Shown here one piece after another: positions 1 to 8,578 of a stretch of DNA of 64,000 nucleotides. The notes under the pieces are model-generated. The model saw nothing but the letters and a program-made list of their open reading frames with translations. It ran no database searches and was not told the origin of the DNA. The stretch covers positions 372,001-436,000 of the forward strand of contig NZ_CP019704.1 in assembly GCF_002005425.1 (NCBI RefSeq), in the 5' to 3' direction. This DNA is from Polaribacter sp. BM10 (lineage in GTDB: Bacteria; Bacteroidota; Bacteroidia; Flavobacteriales; Flavobacteriaceae). A program made the position numbers and the translations under genes. How positions within the stretch are numbered: position 1 is the stretch's first letter; each line of letters starts with the position of its first letter.

Positions 1-840
1 GTTACTGAAAATGCAAGCAACGATTCTGGAAATACGACCAATGATGGTGTTACTATTGATGGTTCTAAAACTTACAATGGTTATGTAAACGCATTTAATA
101 CTGCAGATGATAGTTACGCTTTTGGATTCTCTTATGATGTAGCAAATTTAAAAACTACGGTAAATGCATCAACAATTACATTACAACCTAATTTTGCTAT
201 TTGGACAGCCGAAAACACTAATGCTTCTTGGTTTGATAATCCTACAACACCAAATAAGTATATAGAAGCAAGTTCTTATGTAGAAAATAACGGATTAGCA
301 GATTCGGATTTAACTTTTTCTGCAAATATCGATAGTTATACAATCGATGCAGGTTACACTGTTGTTGCATTTATAAAAGCATTAGATCCTAATAATGGTT
401 ACGCTACAGTTGTAAATAAAAGTGTCACTTTAACAAGTAGCATGTCTTCTTTTTCAGTTTCGGCATTAGCTGCAGAATTACAAGCAGGTTTTATTATTCA
501 ATACGGTTTTTCTGTAAAAGGTGCATTAGGTAATCCGTCTAACGAAGCCAGTTTAGGTAGTGTTGTTTTAAGTTCTAATGCTGCAGTAGCAAGTGTAGAA
601 AGAAATTCTTTATTAAACATTTCTATGTATCCTAATCCTACAAATAATTACTTAAATATTTCTTCGGATAATATAATTTCTAAAGTTAGTATTTACAATA
701 TTTTAGGAAAACAAGTAAAAAATATTCAAGTAAATGAAAAATCAAAAAGTATTGATGTTTCGAATTTGAGTAAAGGTGTTTACATGATTAAATATACAGT
801 TGATAATACTGTAGGAAGTTCTAAATTTATGAAAAATTAG
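1..840 (+). CDS. C-terminal part of a T9SS-secreted protein (5' end outside window)
   Basis: The reading frame is open from base 1, so only the last 279 residues are present. The final ~75 residues are a type A T9SS sorting domain: a YPNPTNNYLNI motif, then SIYNILGKQV, then a GVYMIKYT strand and a terminal KFMKN. The family signature shows export through the outer membrane by the type IX system with removal of this domain. The upstream ~200 residues are Asn/Thr/Ser-rich and beta-strand-like; they resemble, from memory, a module that follows catalytic domains in flavobacterial polysaccharide hydrolases, but no catalytic part is in view. A strong terminator follows directly. The secretion call is firm; the enzymatic identity is unknown. 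Confidence 0.85.
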   Translation, partial: VTENASNDSGNTTNDGVTIDGSKTYNGYVNAFNTADDSYAFGFSYDVANLKTTVNASTITLQPNFAIWTAENTNASWFDNPTTPNKYIEASSYVENNGLADSDLTFSANIDSYTIDAGYTVVAFIKALDPNNGYATVVNKSVTLTSSMSSFSVSALAAELQAGFIIQYGFSVKGALGNPSNEASLGSVVLSSNAAVASVERNSLLNISMYPNPTNNYLNISSDNIISKVSIYNILGKQVKNIQVNEKSKSIDVSNLSKGVYMIKYTVDNTVGSSKFMKN

Positions 841-860
841 AGTTTAGTTATTTATATTAA

Positions 861-898
861 AACGTCTAGATACGTAATTGTTTCTAGACGTTTTTTTT
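861..898 (+). terminator. Rho-independent terminator
   Basis: The arms AACGTCTAGA (861-870) and TCTAGACGTT (883-892) form a perfect 10-bp stem followed by a run of eight T. It ends the T9SS cargo gene and touches the stop codon of the convergent gene. Confidence 0.9.
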
Positions 899-1547
899 AT
901 TTTAAAAGTGCTTCTAATGTTAAAAGGTCTAAAACGCCGTCAGATAAAAGATTGTTTTTAGTTTCAAAACTCTTAATTGCATTAAAAGTTTCTTTTTTAT
1001 AAAGACCATCTATTTCAAGTTCGTATCCTTTATCAGCTAAAATTTTTTGAATTTCAAAAACAATAGGATGTTTGCTTCCAAACTTAATCTGAGGAGTATT
1101 CTTAAATAATGTAATTAACTTATTAGTGTAAAGATTTTTATTGTAAGTTTTTAAATCGACTCTATTTTTAGTTAAAAATTCAATCTCTTTACTCGTTAAT
1201 CCTTTCGATTTTAATTCAGAAGATTTAGATAAAATATCTTCATAATATTTTACTGTAGCTAATTTTTTAGCATAAGTATCAACTGCTATTTTTGTTTCGT
1301 TATCATCGTCTTCTGGTGTTCTAACATCTATATTGTTTGCAGACCATTGTAACATTACAAAACTATTAAGTTCTTCTACAGCCTGATAATACTTTAAAAC
1401 AATTTCTTGATTGTAGTATTCTAAATCAATAGTTTTAGTTGATGTATAATTAACTTCTGGTGAGTTGTATCTTTTGTACTGGTTGTATTTTCCAAAGCCA
1501 ATAAAAAAAGTAATAATCAGCAACAAAAAAATTATAATTTGTTTCAT
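897..1547 (-). CDS. Membrane-anchored protein with C-terminal peptidoglycan-binding-like domain
   Basis: The 216-residue product starts with an uncleaved-looking hydrophobic segment (residues 4-19) and is otherwise soluble. The last ~65 residues fit the PG_binding_1 fold: a VFEIQKILADKGY helix, then DGLYKKETFNAIKSFE, then a SDGVLDLLTLEALL end. Such domains usually tether proteins to cell wall, so it probably sits in the inner membrane facing the periplasm. The middle (~residues 40-145) is helical and unrecognised. The ATG start is placed just before the hydrophobic segment. It is transcribed alone, toward the T9SS cargo gene. The specific role is unknown. Confidence 0.75.
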   Translation of the reverse strand: MKQIIIFLLLIITFFIGFGKYNQYKRYNSPEVNYTSTKTIDLEYYNQEIVLKYYQAVEELNSFVMLQWSANNIDVRTPEDDDNETKIAVDTYAKKLATVKYYEDILSKSSELKSKGLTSKEIEFLTKNRVDLKTYNKNLYTNKLITLFKNTPQIKFGSKHPIVFEIQKILADKGYELEIDGLYKKETFNAIKSFETKNNLLSDGVLDLLTLEALLK

Positions 1548-1597
1548 TAAGATAAAAAGTTGTAGTTAGGTATAACAAAAGTAATAAAAAGCTATAT

Positions 1598-1963
1598 TTA
1601 TATTGCATTTAAATAAACCCAATGATTATTTTCTTTACAAAATGTAGAATGTTCTTTAATGGTTTCTAAATTTCCGTTTTCAATAAAAAATGCAGTAAAT
1701 TCTACACTATTATTCGTAGAATTATGAATTTGAAGTTTTGCCCAATCAACAGATTTAGTCCACTTTTTTAATTCTTTGTACTCTTTATTAGACAATCTTG
1801 TTGTACTGTGATGACTTTTATGTAAATAATCTGTATTACCCAACACAAAAGCACTGTATCTAGAACGCATTAATTCTTCTGATGTTTTTACAGAAAAAAT
1901 ATCATCATGAGCTTTTTTACAGCAATTTTTATATAATTTATTTGGGTTACAAGGACAATTCAT
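1598..1963 (-). CDS. YchJ/UPF0225 family SEC-C motif protein
   Basis: The 121-residue protein begins with a Cys-rich zinc-binding SEC-C-type motif (C3-x-C5, then C14-C15), followed by the family block EELMRSRYSAFVLGNTDYL and a C-terminal NTF2-like region. This matches the UPF0225/YchJ family in length and order. The biochemical function of the family is not established. The gene lies 2 bp downstream of the gene ending at 1966, so the two are probably co-transcribed. Confidence 0.85.
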   Translation of the reverse strand: MNCPCNPNKLYKNCCKKAHDDIFSVKTSEELMRSRYSAFVLGNTDYLHKSHHSTTRLSNKEYKELKKWTKSVDWAKLQIHNSTNNSVEFTAFFIENGNLETIKEHSTFCKENNHWVYLNAI

Positions 1964-1965
1964 AC

Positions 1966-2322
1966 CTAATTTAATTTTTCATTTTCTTTAATTCTAAAAC
2001 ATCTTTCTTCGCCTAAATAATTTGGGTTACCAAATTCTTCAGACCAAAAACCATCTAAAATATCTTTAGATAAACATCTGTAAACAACTGTTCCTTTGTA
2101 AATATTGCTTTCATCACCTTGATATTCAAAATTAATAACTAAGATATTGTCTTTAAAAAAACCTTCTCCAAATTGTTGCTGACTCTTATTAATTAGCCAA
2201 ACAGCTTTAATTTTGTTGTTGTTTAGTAAGCTTAAATTTAAAATACCTTTATAAGTGTTTTCAGTATTATCTTGGTTTTTACCTATTATTTGATATTCAC
2301 CAATTAAATCTTCTATTTGCAT
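1966..2322 (-). CDS. Hypothetical protein, beta-rich
   Basis: I chose the internal ATG at 2322 (MQIEDLIGEYQI, 118 residues). The longer frame to 2376 would add a hydrophobic stretch that overlaps the terminator hairpin and promoter region and looks non-coding. The product alternates polar and hydrophobic residues (GEYQIIG, KIKAVWLIN, NILVINFEYQ, GTVVYRCL), typical of a small beta-barrel, with no signal peptide. I do not recognise a family. It precedes the YchJ-like gene by 2 bp, so they likely form a two-gene operon. Confidence 0.65.
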   Translation of the reverse strand: MQIEDLIGEYQIIGKNQDNTENTYKGILNLSLLNNNKIKAVWLINKSQQQFGEGFFKDNILVINFEYQGDESNIYKGTVVYRCLSKDILDGFWSEEFGNPNYLGEERCFRIKENEKLN

Positions 2323-2363
2323 GACTATTATTAAGATTACAAAGGTAAATGTTTCATGATTAT

Positions 2364-2396
2364 AAAAAAAAACCACTCTGTTTGAGTGGTTTTTTT
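2364..2396 (-). terminator. Rho-independent terminator
   Basis: AACCACTC (2371-2378) pairs with GAGTGGTT (2384-2391), flanked by A and T runs. It lies just past the stop of the M14 peptidase gene on the minus strand and could act in both directions. Confidence 0.85.
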
Positions 2397-2400
2397 AATT

Positions 2401-4878
2401 TTATTTAAGTTGATTAGAGTTTAACAGAAATACTGCATTGGCTACAAATAGTTTTCCGTTTTCCCAAAAAGATCTAAATAAAGGATTATCTACCATATAA
2501 ACAATACTTCCTCTTCCCATCGTTTGTTCTCCAAACAGTAAAGATTCAGGTACATTTTTTACAGCTTTACTTCCTGCATAACCAGAAACATTGTTAGAGT
2601 TTTTATCAAAATAACCAACATTATATCCTTTTTTTAAGTAACTGTATGAGGTTCCGCTTAGTTTTAAAGAAAAATATTCTTTATCATATCCAAAAGCTAA
2701 CGGATGCGAATTGTCTAATGTGCTTTTAAAAATACTTCCAGTAATTAAATTAGCAACACTTTTACGTTCTCTATCTTGGTAAGGAACTAAATTATTGTCA
2801 GTTTCTATTTCTGCATTCTTTTTTGTTTTTAAAGAGAATCCTTCTTTATTGGCAAAACTATTTAATGCATTTCCTATTGCTACTAATGTTCCGCCAGATC
2901 TTACCCATTTTTTTAAGTTAGATAAAGTAGAACCACTTAAAATACTATTGTAATAACCACTAGGTAAGATTATAACATCATATTTACTTAGATCTGTATA
3001 ACCAAAATTACTAGAGTTTATGTTAGTAATTGGGTATTCTAATTGAGTTTCAAAAAAGTGCCAAACTTCACCAAAACTTAAAGAAGAAGTTGCTTTACCA
3101 GAAACAACTGCTATTTTTTGCTTGTTAATTGGTTTAATTGCTGATGAACCAAAATCTACACCAGACTGAGAAAAACCAGTGGCAACAGATGTTAATTTAC
3201 GTTGATGTTTGTCTGCTATTGCTACAATTTTTGAATCAAAATCTGTGTTTCTGTTATCATTTCTAAGTATTATTAAAGTTCCTTTATCGTAAGATGTATT
3301 TTTTGCTGAAAAAGATTTTTCTGCAAACCTTGGTACAATATTATTCTTTAATAAATCTGCTAAGAAAGTAGCATCAGCAAGACTATTCCATTTAGAAACA
3401 TATGCATAAGCACTTTTATCTTCAGAATTTACAATAGTATTGTTAGTGTTAATAGTTGTAGAGTTTACCTTACTTTTAGATGCAACAGCATTAAAACCAT
3501 AAGCATACGGTAAAGACCATGCTGTAATATCATAAGTTAAAGAATCTACTAATTTAGCATTTGGTTCAAACAAAGCTTTTACCATTTTACCTTTTGGCTG
3601 ATCTGTATGAATAACTAAATCTTTATTGCTAACGTCTAATTTAGCATCTTTTTGAGTAGTATAACTATATCCTTTTACAGAACCATTTTTAGCACTTTCA
3701 TATTTTATTTCATGAGTGTCTAATAACTCTTTTAGACGATTCATTTTGTCTACGTTTTCGTTCTTTAAAACATAACTTTTAAAGTTTAAACCAGTATTAT
3801 TAAAGAATTTTCTGAATTCTAAGTTTAGTTTTTTAGCATTTTTTGAAGAAATCTCTACAGTAGATAAACCTGTAGTTAAATGGTGTGTTGCTCTATCTTT
3901 TAAAGTTAAAATTTCACCTTCATCTGTATGAATACCTAAACCTGCACGCCCATGACCAGCTTGTTCATAGGTCATACCAATTGCGCCCATATATGTTGGG
4001 TAAGTATCGCCATAACTTGGGTATAATAAATCGAAACTTTCTTTTGTAAAATACAACCAACCTTCTTTATCGAAATATTTTGCGTGATTTTTACCAATTT
4101 GTGTTTGAAAATCTCTTTGCCAATCAGTAATAATTTCATGAAAAGGTTCTGCCGCAGGAGCAAAGTAATACGGATTATTAATTCCTTGTTCATGAAAATC
4201 TACATGAATGTGAGGTATCCATTTATTGTAAACTTTAATTCTTTGTTTAGATTCTACTTGTGTTGCCCAAGCCCAATCTCTATTTAGATCGAATAAATAG
4301 TGATTTGGTCTTCCTCCTGGCCAAGGTTCTGTATGTTCTTTAGCATTTTGATCTGTATTATAAGGTGTGCTTTTTACTTGATTGTACCAATTTACATATC
4401 GATCTCTACCATCAGGATTTATACAAGGATCTAAAATAACAACCGTGTTTTCTAACCAAGCTTTTTTTGCAGTAACCAATTCGTATAATGTTAACATTGC
4501 TGCTTCTGTACTAGAAGCTTCGTTACCATGTACATTATAACTTAGCCATACAATGGCAATATCGTTTTTAGAATTACCAGAAATTACACCTGTTTGACTT
4601 AGATTATTTTTTCTTATGCTTTCTAAATTCTTAATATTTTCTGCAGAAGAAATGTAACTAACATATAAAGGTCTGTGTTCATTTGTTTCGCCATATTTCT
4701 CTAACTTTACATTAGATAAAGTGTTGCTAACATAATTAAAATAGTCTACAACTTTATGATGTCTTGTAAAACGAGCGCCAATTTCGTAACCTAAAAATTC
4801 TTTTGGAGATTTAATTTTTTGAGAAAATAGTGTTCCTGTTAATAAAAAAAGAACAACTACAATAGATTTGATTTTCAT
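2401..4878 (-). CDS. Secreted M14 family zinc carboxypeptidase with C-terminal GATase-like domain
   Basis: The 825-residue product has an N-terminal signal peptide (about residues 1-19, ending TLFSQ). The M14 catalytic domain shows the HxxE zinc motif (H117-G-N-E120), the NPDGRDR substrate block (154-160), DLNRDWAW (197-204) and the third ligand region HIHVDFHEQG (224-232). The C-terminal third contains a DJ-1/PfpI-like alpha/beta domain (YDVIILPSGYY, then a WVRSGGTLVAIGNA stretch), the usual architecture of this Bacteroidota subfamily. It should trim peptides in the periplasm or outside the cell. It is monocistronic: a TAnnTTTG-type -7 box lies upstream and a terminator downstream. Confidence 0.93.
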   Translation of the reverse strand: MKIKSIVVVLFLLTGTLFSQKIKSPKEFLGYEIGARFTRHHKVVDYFNYVSNTLSNVKLEKYGETNEHRPLYVSYISSAENIKNLESIRKNNLSQTGVISGNSKNDIAIVWLSYNVHGNEASSTEAAMLTLYELVTAKKAWLENTVVILDPCINPDGRDRYVNWYNQVKSTPYNTDQNAKEHTEPWPGGRPNHYLFDLNRDWAWATQVESKQRIKVYNKWIPHIHVDFHEQGINNPYYFAPAAEPFHEIITDWQRDFQTQIGKNHAKYFDKEGWLYFTKESFDLLYPSYGDTYPTYMGAIGMTYEQAGHGRAGLGIHTDEGEILTLKDRATHHLTTGLSTVEISSKNAKKLNLEFRKFFNNTGLNFKSYVLKNENVDKMNRLKELLDTHEIKYESAKNGSVKGYSYTTQKDAKLDVSNKDLVIHTDQPKGKMVKALFEPNAKLVDSLTYDITAWSLPYAYGFNAVASKSKVNSTTINTNNTIVNSEDKSAYAYVSKWNSLADATFLADLLKNNIVPRFAEKSFSAKNTSYDKGTLIILRNDNRNTDFDSKIVAIADKHQRKLTSVATGFSQSGVDFGSSAIKPINKQKIAVVSGKATSSLSFGEVWHFFETQLEYPITNINSSNFGYTDLSKYDVIILPSGYYNSILSGSTLSNLKKWVRSGGTLVAIGNALNSFANKEGFSLKTKKNAEIETDNNLVPYQDRERKSVANLITGSIFKSTLDNSHPLAFGYDKEYFSLKLSGTSYSYLKKGYNVGYFDKNSNNVSGYAGSKAVKNVPESLLFGEQTMGRGSIVYMVDNPLFRSFWENGKLFVANAVFLLNSNQLK

Positions 4879-4899
4879 GTAAGTGTTTGATTAGAAAAT

Positions 4900-4907
4900 C
4901 AAAAGTA
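4900..4907 (-). promoter_or_regulatory. Candidate -7 element of the M14 peptidase gene
   Basis: Read on the minus strand this is TACTTTTG, a full match to the Bacteroidota primary-sigma -7 consensus TAnnTTTG, 21 bp upstream of the ATG. I do not see a clear -33 TTG at the right distance. Confidence 0.5.
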
Positions 4908-5003
4908 ATAATATATTTTTAAAATTGTTAATTTGCAGAAAATAGAACTTGTTAAAACTTTGTTAGATTGATTTGTAGTGATTTACAAAGCTTAAAATAG
5001 TTG

Positions 5004-5011
5004 TATTTTTA
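5004..5011 (+). promoter_or_regulatory. Candidate -7 element of the leader ORF/bshC transcript
   Basis: TATTTTTA matches TAnnTTTG at seven of eight positions, with a TTT about 19 bp upstream as a weak -33. A transcript starting near 5016 would place the cysteine-rich leader ORF about 16 nt from its 5' end. Confidence 0.4.
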
Positions 5012-5031
5012 TAAAAAATTTAGAAGTTAAA

Positions 5032-5085
5032 ATGAGCAGTAAGATAGACAGAGAATGTTGTTGTATTAAAAACCATGTAGCCTAA
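5032..5085 (+). CDS. Cysteine-rich leader peptide ORF overlapping the bshC start
   Basis: A 17-codon ORF encodes MSSKIDRECCCIKNHVA and contains three consecutive TGT cysteine codons. Its TAA stop (5083-5085) overlaps the bshC ATG (5085-5087) as TAATG, so translation of the two is likely coupled. Polycysteine short ORFs are known in mycobacteria as cysteine-responsive attenuators; assigning that role here is inference. It fits the neighbour, because BshC consumes cysteine. No homologue is known to me, and chance cannot be excluded for so short a frame, but the Cys run, the coupling and the pathway agree. Confidence 0.55.
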   Translation: MSSKIDRECCCIKNHVA

Positions 5086-6677
5086 TGAAAGTTACTCAAA
5101 TTCCGTTTAAAAAAACAGGTTTTTTCTCTAATACAATGATAGATTATTTAGAGCAAAAAGATACTTTAAAACCGTTTTACAATAATTTTCCAGATATTAC
5201 AGGGTTTTACAATCAAATAGAAGAAAAAGAAACATCTTTTAGTTTGCAAACTCGTTTGGTTTTGGCAGAAGCGATAAAAAATCAATATTTAAATTTTGAT
5301 GTTTCAGCGAAAACGGAAGAAAACATACAACTTTTAAAACTTAAAAATACTTTTACAATTACAACCGGTCATCAATTAAACTTATTTACAGGACCGTTGT
5401 ATTTTTTATATAAAATTATTTCTGCTATTAATTTAGCAGAAGAATTGTCAGAAAAATTTCCAGAGAAAAATTTTGTGCCAGTTTATTGGATGGCAACAGA
5501 AGATCACGATTTTGATGAGATTAACTATTTTAACTTTAAAGGTAAAAAAGTTGTTTGGAACAGAGAAGATGGTGGGGCAGTAGGACGATTTTCTACCGAA
5601 GGTTTAGATAACGTTTTAAATGTTTTTGCAAATCAATTAGGTGGTTCTAAAAATGCTACTTATTTACGAACTCTTTTTTCTGATGGTTATTTAAAGCATA
5701 ATAATTTAGCAGATGCAACACGATATATCGCAAACGAATTGTTTAAGGAATTTGGATTGGTAATTGTTGATGGAGATGATAAACAATTAAAAGAACTTTT
5801 TATTCCTTTTGTTAATGATGAACTAGAGCATGGTACTTCGTTTAAAGAAGTTTCTAAAACTATAGAAAAATTAGAAGAAAATTATAAAATTCAAGTAAAC
5901 CCTAGAGAGATTAATTTATTTTATTTAGGTGATAATTATAGAGAACGTATCGTTTTTGAAGAAGGAATTTATAAGATAAACAACACGGAAATTACGTTTA
6001 CTAAATCAGAAATTCTACAGGAAGTAGAAAAAAATCCGAAAGCATTTTCGCCAAATGTAATAATGAGACCTCTTTATCAAGAAGTTATTTTACCAAATAT
6101 TTGTTATTTAGGTGGTGGAGGCGAAATGGCATATTGGTTTGAGTTAAAACAATATTTTAATAAAGTAAATGTTCCTTTTCCAATTTTATTATTAAGAAAT
6201 TCTGTGCAAGTTGTCTCAGAAAAGCAACAACGAAAACTAGATAAATTAGATATTTCTATAGAGGAGTTGTTTTTAAATCAACACAAGTTATTATCTAAAA
6301 AAGTAATTGAAAACGCAGATTTAGAAGTTAATTTTAACAATAAAATCGCTTATTTAGAACAACAATTTGAAGAATTAAAAGTGGTTGCAGAAAAAACAGA
6401 TGTTACTTTTATAAATGCAGTAAAAGCTCAAGAAAAGAAACAAATTAAAGGTTTACAGAATTTACAGAAGAGATTAGTTAGAGCAGAAAAAAGAAGGCAA
6501 AAGGATTTGGTAGATCGAATTACTTCTCTTCAAAATGAAATTTTACCGAATCAGAGTTTAGAAGAAAGACAGCGTAATTTCTCTGAATATTATTTAGAAT
6601 ATGGTAGTGGCTTTATAAAAGCGCTTAAAAAATCTTTAAAACCATTAGATCTTCAATTTACTGTTTTAGAACTTTAA
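5085..6677 (+). CDS. bshC: Bacillithiol biosynthesis cysteine-adding enzyme BshC
   Basis: BshC ligates cysteine to glucosaminyl-malate in the last step of bacillithiol synthesis, the low-molecular-weight thiol of many Bacteroidota. The 530-residue length is normal for the family. Diagnostic blocks include TGHQLNLFTGPLYFLYK near residue 95, VPVYWMATEDHDFDEIN near 145-160, RPLYQEVILPN and YLGGGGEMAYW in the middle, and a long C-terminal coiled coil with RLVRAEKRRQKD. The start is fixed by the MKVTQIPF family N-terminus. It overlaps the stop of the upstream cysteine-rich ORF by one base, which implies coupling. rlmF follows 69 bp later, possibly on the same transcript. Confidence 0.95.
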   Translation: MKVTQIPFKKTGFFSNTMIDYLEQKDTLKPFYNNFPDITGFYNQIEEKETSFSLQTRLVLAEAIKNQYLNFDVSAKTEENIQLLKLKNTFTITTGHQLNLFTGPLYFLYKIISAINLAEELSEKFPEKNFVPVYWMATEDHDFDEINYFNFKGKKVVWNREDGGAVGRFSTEGLDNVLNVFANQLGGSKNATYLRTLFSDGYLKHNNLADATRYIANELFKEFGLVIVDGDDKQLKELFIPFVNDELEHGTSFKEVSKTIEKLEENYKIQVNPREINLFYLGDNYRERIVFEEGIYKINNTEITFTKSEILQEVEKNPKAFSPNVIMRPLYQEVILPNICYLGGGGEMAYWFELKQYFNKVNVPFPILLLRNSVQVVSEKQQRKLDKLDISIEELFLNQHKLLSKKVIENADLEVNFNNKIAYLEQQFEELKVVAEKTDVTFINAVKAQEKKQIKGLQNLQKRLVRAEKRRQKDLVDRITSLQNEILPNQSLEERQRNFSEYYLEYGSGFIKALKKSLKPLDLQFTVLEL

Positions 6678-6746
6678 TGTAGTATAAAATTTACAGTTCT
6701 AAAAATATGGTTTATAACCATTAATTGTTTTAAAATATCGATATTT

Positions 6747-7604
6747 ATGAATAAAGAAAAAGGTTTACATCCAAAAAATAAATTTAATACAGGTTATAAT
6801 TTTGATGAACTTGTTCTTAATAATTCTAATTTAAAGGAGTTTGTAGCAACAAATAACTACGGAAATTTAAGTATCGATTTTTCGAACCCTAATGCTGTAA
6901 AAGAATTGAATAAAGCACTTTTATTTTCTTATAATAAATTAAATGTTTGGGATTTTCCTGACGAAAATTTATGTCCGCCAATTCCTGGTCGTTTAGATTA
7001 CATTCATCATTTATCTGATTTGCTTTCATCCGAAGAAAATATTAAAATATTAGATGTAGGAACCGGTGCAACTTGTATTTATCCTATTTTAGGTGTAGCA
7101 GAGTATAATTGGACATTTGTTGGTTCTGATATTGATTTAGATTCTTTAGATTATGCACAAGACATTATTTACGATAATAAGTTAGAAGAGAATATCACTT
7201 TACGCCAGCAATTTAACGAGCAAAATATTTTAAAAGGAATTATAGAAGAAGAAGATTCTTTTACTGCAACGATGTGTAATCCTCCTTTTTATAAATCTGC
7301 AGAAGAAGCACAAGGTGCAAACCGAAGAAAGACTAAGAATTTAGGAAATAATGCAGTTAGAAATTTTTCTGGGAATAATAATGAGCTTTGGTATGTTGGC
7401 GGAGAAAAAGCTTTTCTACACAATTATTTATACGAAAGTTCTTTGTTTAAAACCAAAAGCAAATGGTTTACAAGTTTAGTTTCTAAGAAAGAAAATATAG
7501 AAAGTTTAGAGAAATCTTCAAAAAAATTAGGTGCAGTACAGTTTAAAGTAATCCCAATGAATCAAGGTAATAAGGTTACTAGAATTGCTTGTTGGCAGTT
7601 TTAA
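6747..7604 (+). CDS. rlmF: 23S rRNA (adenine(1618)-N6)-methyltransferase RlmF
   Basis: RlmF methylates N6 of A1618 in 23S rRNA. The 285-residue product opens with LHPKNKFNTGYNFDEL, a family signature. It has the SAM-binding glycine loop in KILDVGTGATCIYP (near residues 97-110) and the catalytic NPPF motif in MCNPPFYKSAEEA (near 177-190), as expected for N6-adenine methylases. Length is close to the E. coli enzyme. It lies downstream of bshC with a 69-bp gap and no strong terminator between them. Confidence 0.93.
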   Translation: MNKEKGLHPKNKFNTGYNFDELVLNNSNLKEFVATNNYGNLSIDFSNPNAVKELNKALLFSYNKLNVWDFPDENLCPPIPGRLDYIHHLSDLLSSEENIKILDVGTGATCIYPILGVAEYNWTFVGSDIDLDSLDYAQDIIYDNKLEENITLRQQFNEQNILKGIIEEEDSFTATMCNPPFYKSAEEAQGANRRKTKNLGNNAVRNFSGNNNELWYVGGEKAFLHNYLYESSLFKTKSKWFTSLVSKKENIESLEKSSKKLGAVQFKVIPMNQGNKVTRIACWQF

Positions 7605-7616
7605 TTAAAAGGATTT

Positions 7617-8216
7617 TTAATTGTATACTAGATCTTTAATATTGTATTTTTTGCAAATGTAGTGTAGTATTGTATACACTAACATATGTACAAAAACCAA
7701 ACAGATAAAAGCATATAAAGGTACTCCGAAAAGCTGATAAGGCCAATAATAGGTCCAAACACCTAGCTGAATTGTAATAACTTCACCGAAAGCAGGTAAT
7801 ATTAATGCTAAAATTAAAGCAAGTATAATTTTATTTTTTTGACTTTTATTTTTTAATAACGGAATTAATTTTAATTCTAATTTGTATAAAAAATAGAAGG
7901 CATACATCCAAGCAAAAGGTAGCCAAAGCGGTAATTCTCTGCTAACTTCATGGTATTCCCAATAACCGTTTGCAACACCCCAAGTTTCACCTACAATTCC
8001 GCCAAAGCAAGTTAAAAGCATTCCTATAAGTAACAACCAATTTTTATTTTTGGGTTTAATAATATCCTTGTAAACGTTATGCGTAAGTTTTGCAACTAAA
8101 ATTAAGGCAATTATTAAATCGTATTCTTTTAAATAACCAATAAAAACACCTGCAACTATTAATTTGGCAATTCCTTTTAAAAGTTCTGCTAAAAATTTCT
8201 TCTTATTAGTTATCAA
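7617..8216 (-). CDS. Multi-spanning membrane protein, unknown function
   Basis: The 199-residue protein has about five to six hydrophobic segments (residues ~14-30, 60-75, 97-112, 130-152, 160-182). A conserved-looking loop between the second and third reads GIVGETWGVANGYWEYHE. I do not recognise a characterised family. The likely start is TTG at 8216, since the next Met lies deep in the protein; it overlaps the end of the upstream small membrane-protein gene by 11 bp, so the pair is probably translationally coupled. It converges on rlmF with a 12-bp gap. Confidence 0.7.
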   Translation of the reverse strand: MITNKKKFLAELLKGIAKLIVAGVFIGYLKEYDLIIALILVAKLTHNVYKDIIKPKNKNWLLLIGMLLTCFGGIVGETWGVANGYWEYHEVSRELPLWLPFAWMYAFYFLYKLELKLIPLLKNKSQKNKIILALILALILPAFGEVITIQLGVWTYYWPYQLFGVPLYAFICLVFVHMLVYTILHYICKKYNIKDLVYN

Positions 8217-8499
8217 AATTCTGAGGGTCGTTTTTTAATTTTTGATATCTTTTCTCATACATATTATAAGTTATGTAATAGGTAAGTAGAAAATAAATAC
8301 AGAAAATAGAAATAAATTTAAATGCAAATTGCAAAGTTAAAAAGCCTTTTAAACTTTCTAAAGCTTGAAAAATAAAACTAAAAGGAACAGCAAAATACAA
8401 GCTTTGTAGTAAAGCATATTTAAGTCTATTTTCTCTTTTTGGTTCCCAATACTTTAGTAAACCTTCGTTTTTCTTTTTGTAGTAGTCTTTTGAGTTCAT
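8206..8499 (-). CDS. Small membrane protein, unknown function
   Basis: A 97-residue product with a charged N-terminus (NSKDYYKKKNEGLLKYWEPKRENRLKY) and two hydrophobic segments (about residues 31-45 and 57-78), ending in a charged tail. This suggests a two-pass inner-membrane protein. It is the first gene of a two-gene operon with the downstream multi-spanning protein (11-bp overlap). No family recognised. Confidence 0.65.
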   Translation of the reverse strand: MNSKDYYKKKNEGLLKYWEPKRENRLKYALLQSLYFAVPFSFIFQALESLKGFLTLQFAFKFISIFCIYFLLTYYITYNMYEKRYQKLKNDPQNFDN

Positions 8500-8524
8500 T
8501 AGAAACTTTTATTAATTTTCAAAT

Positions 8525-8554
8525 ATAAAAAAAACCGAAGCAAATTTGCTTCGG
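8525..8554 (-). terminator. Rho-independent terminator (20-bp palindrome)
   Basis: The perfect palindrome CCGAAGCAAATTTGCTTCGG (8535-8554) is followed on the minus strand by eight T. It terminates the LysM gene, whose stop codon is 25 bp upstream. Confidence 0.85.
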
Positions 8555-8578
8555 CTTTATTATAGAATTTTATAATTC

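Noticed and set aside
2323-2376. N-terminal extension of the beta-rich hypothetical gene
   Set aside because: The added residues overlap a terminator hairpin and look like translated non-coding sequence; the internal ATG at 2322 gives a normal N-terminus.
6707-6721. ATGGTT-TAT-AACCAT hairpin between bshC and rlmF
   Set aside because: Six-bp stem, no T run; cannot be told from chance in AT-rich DNA.
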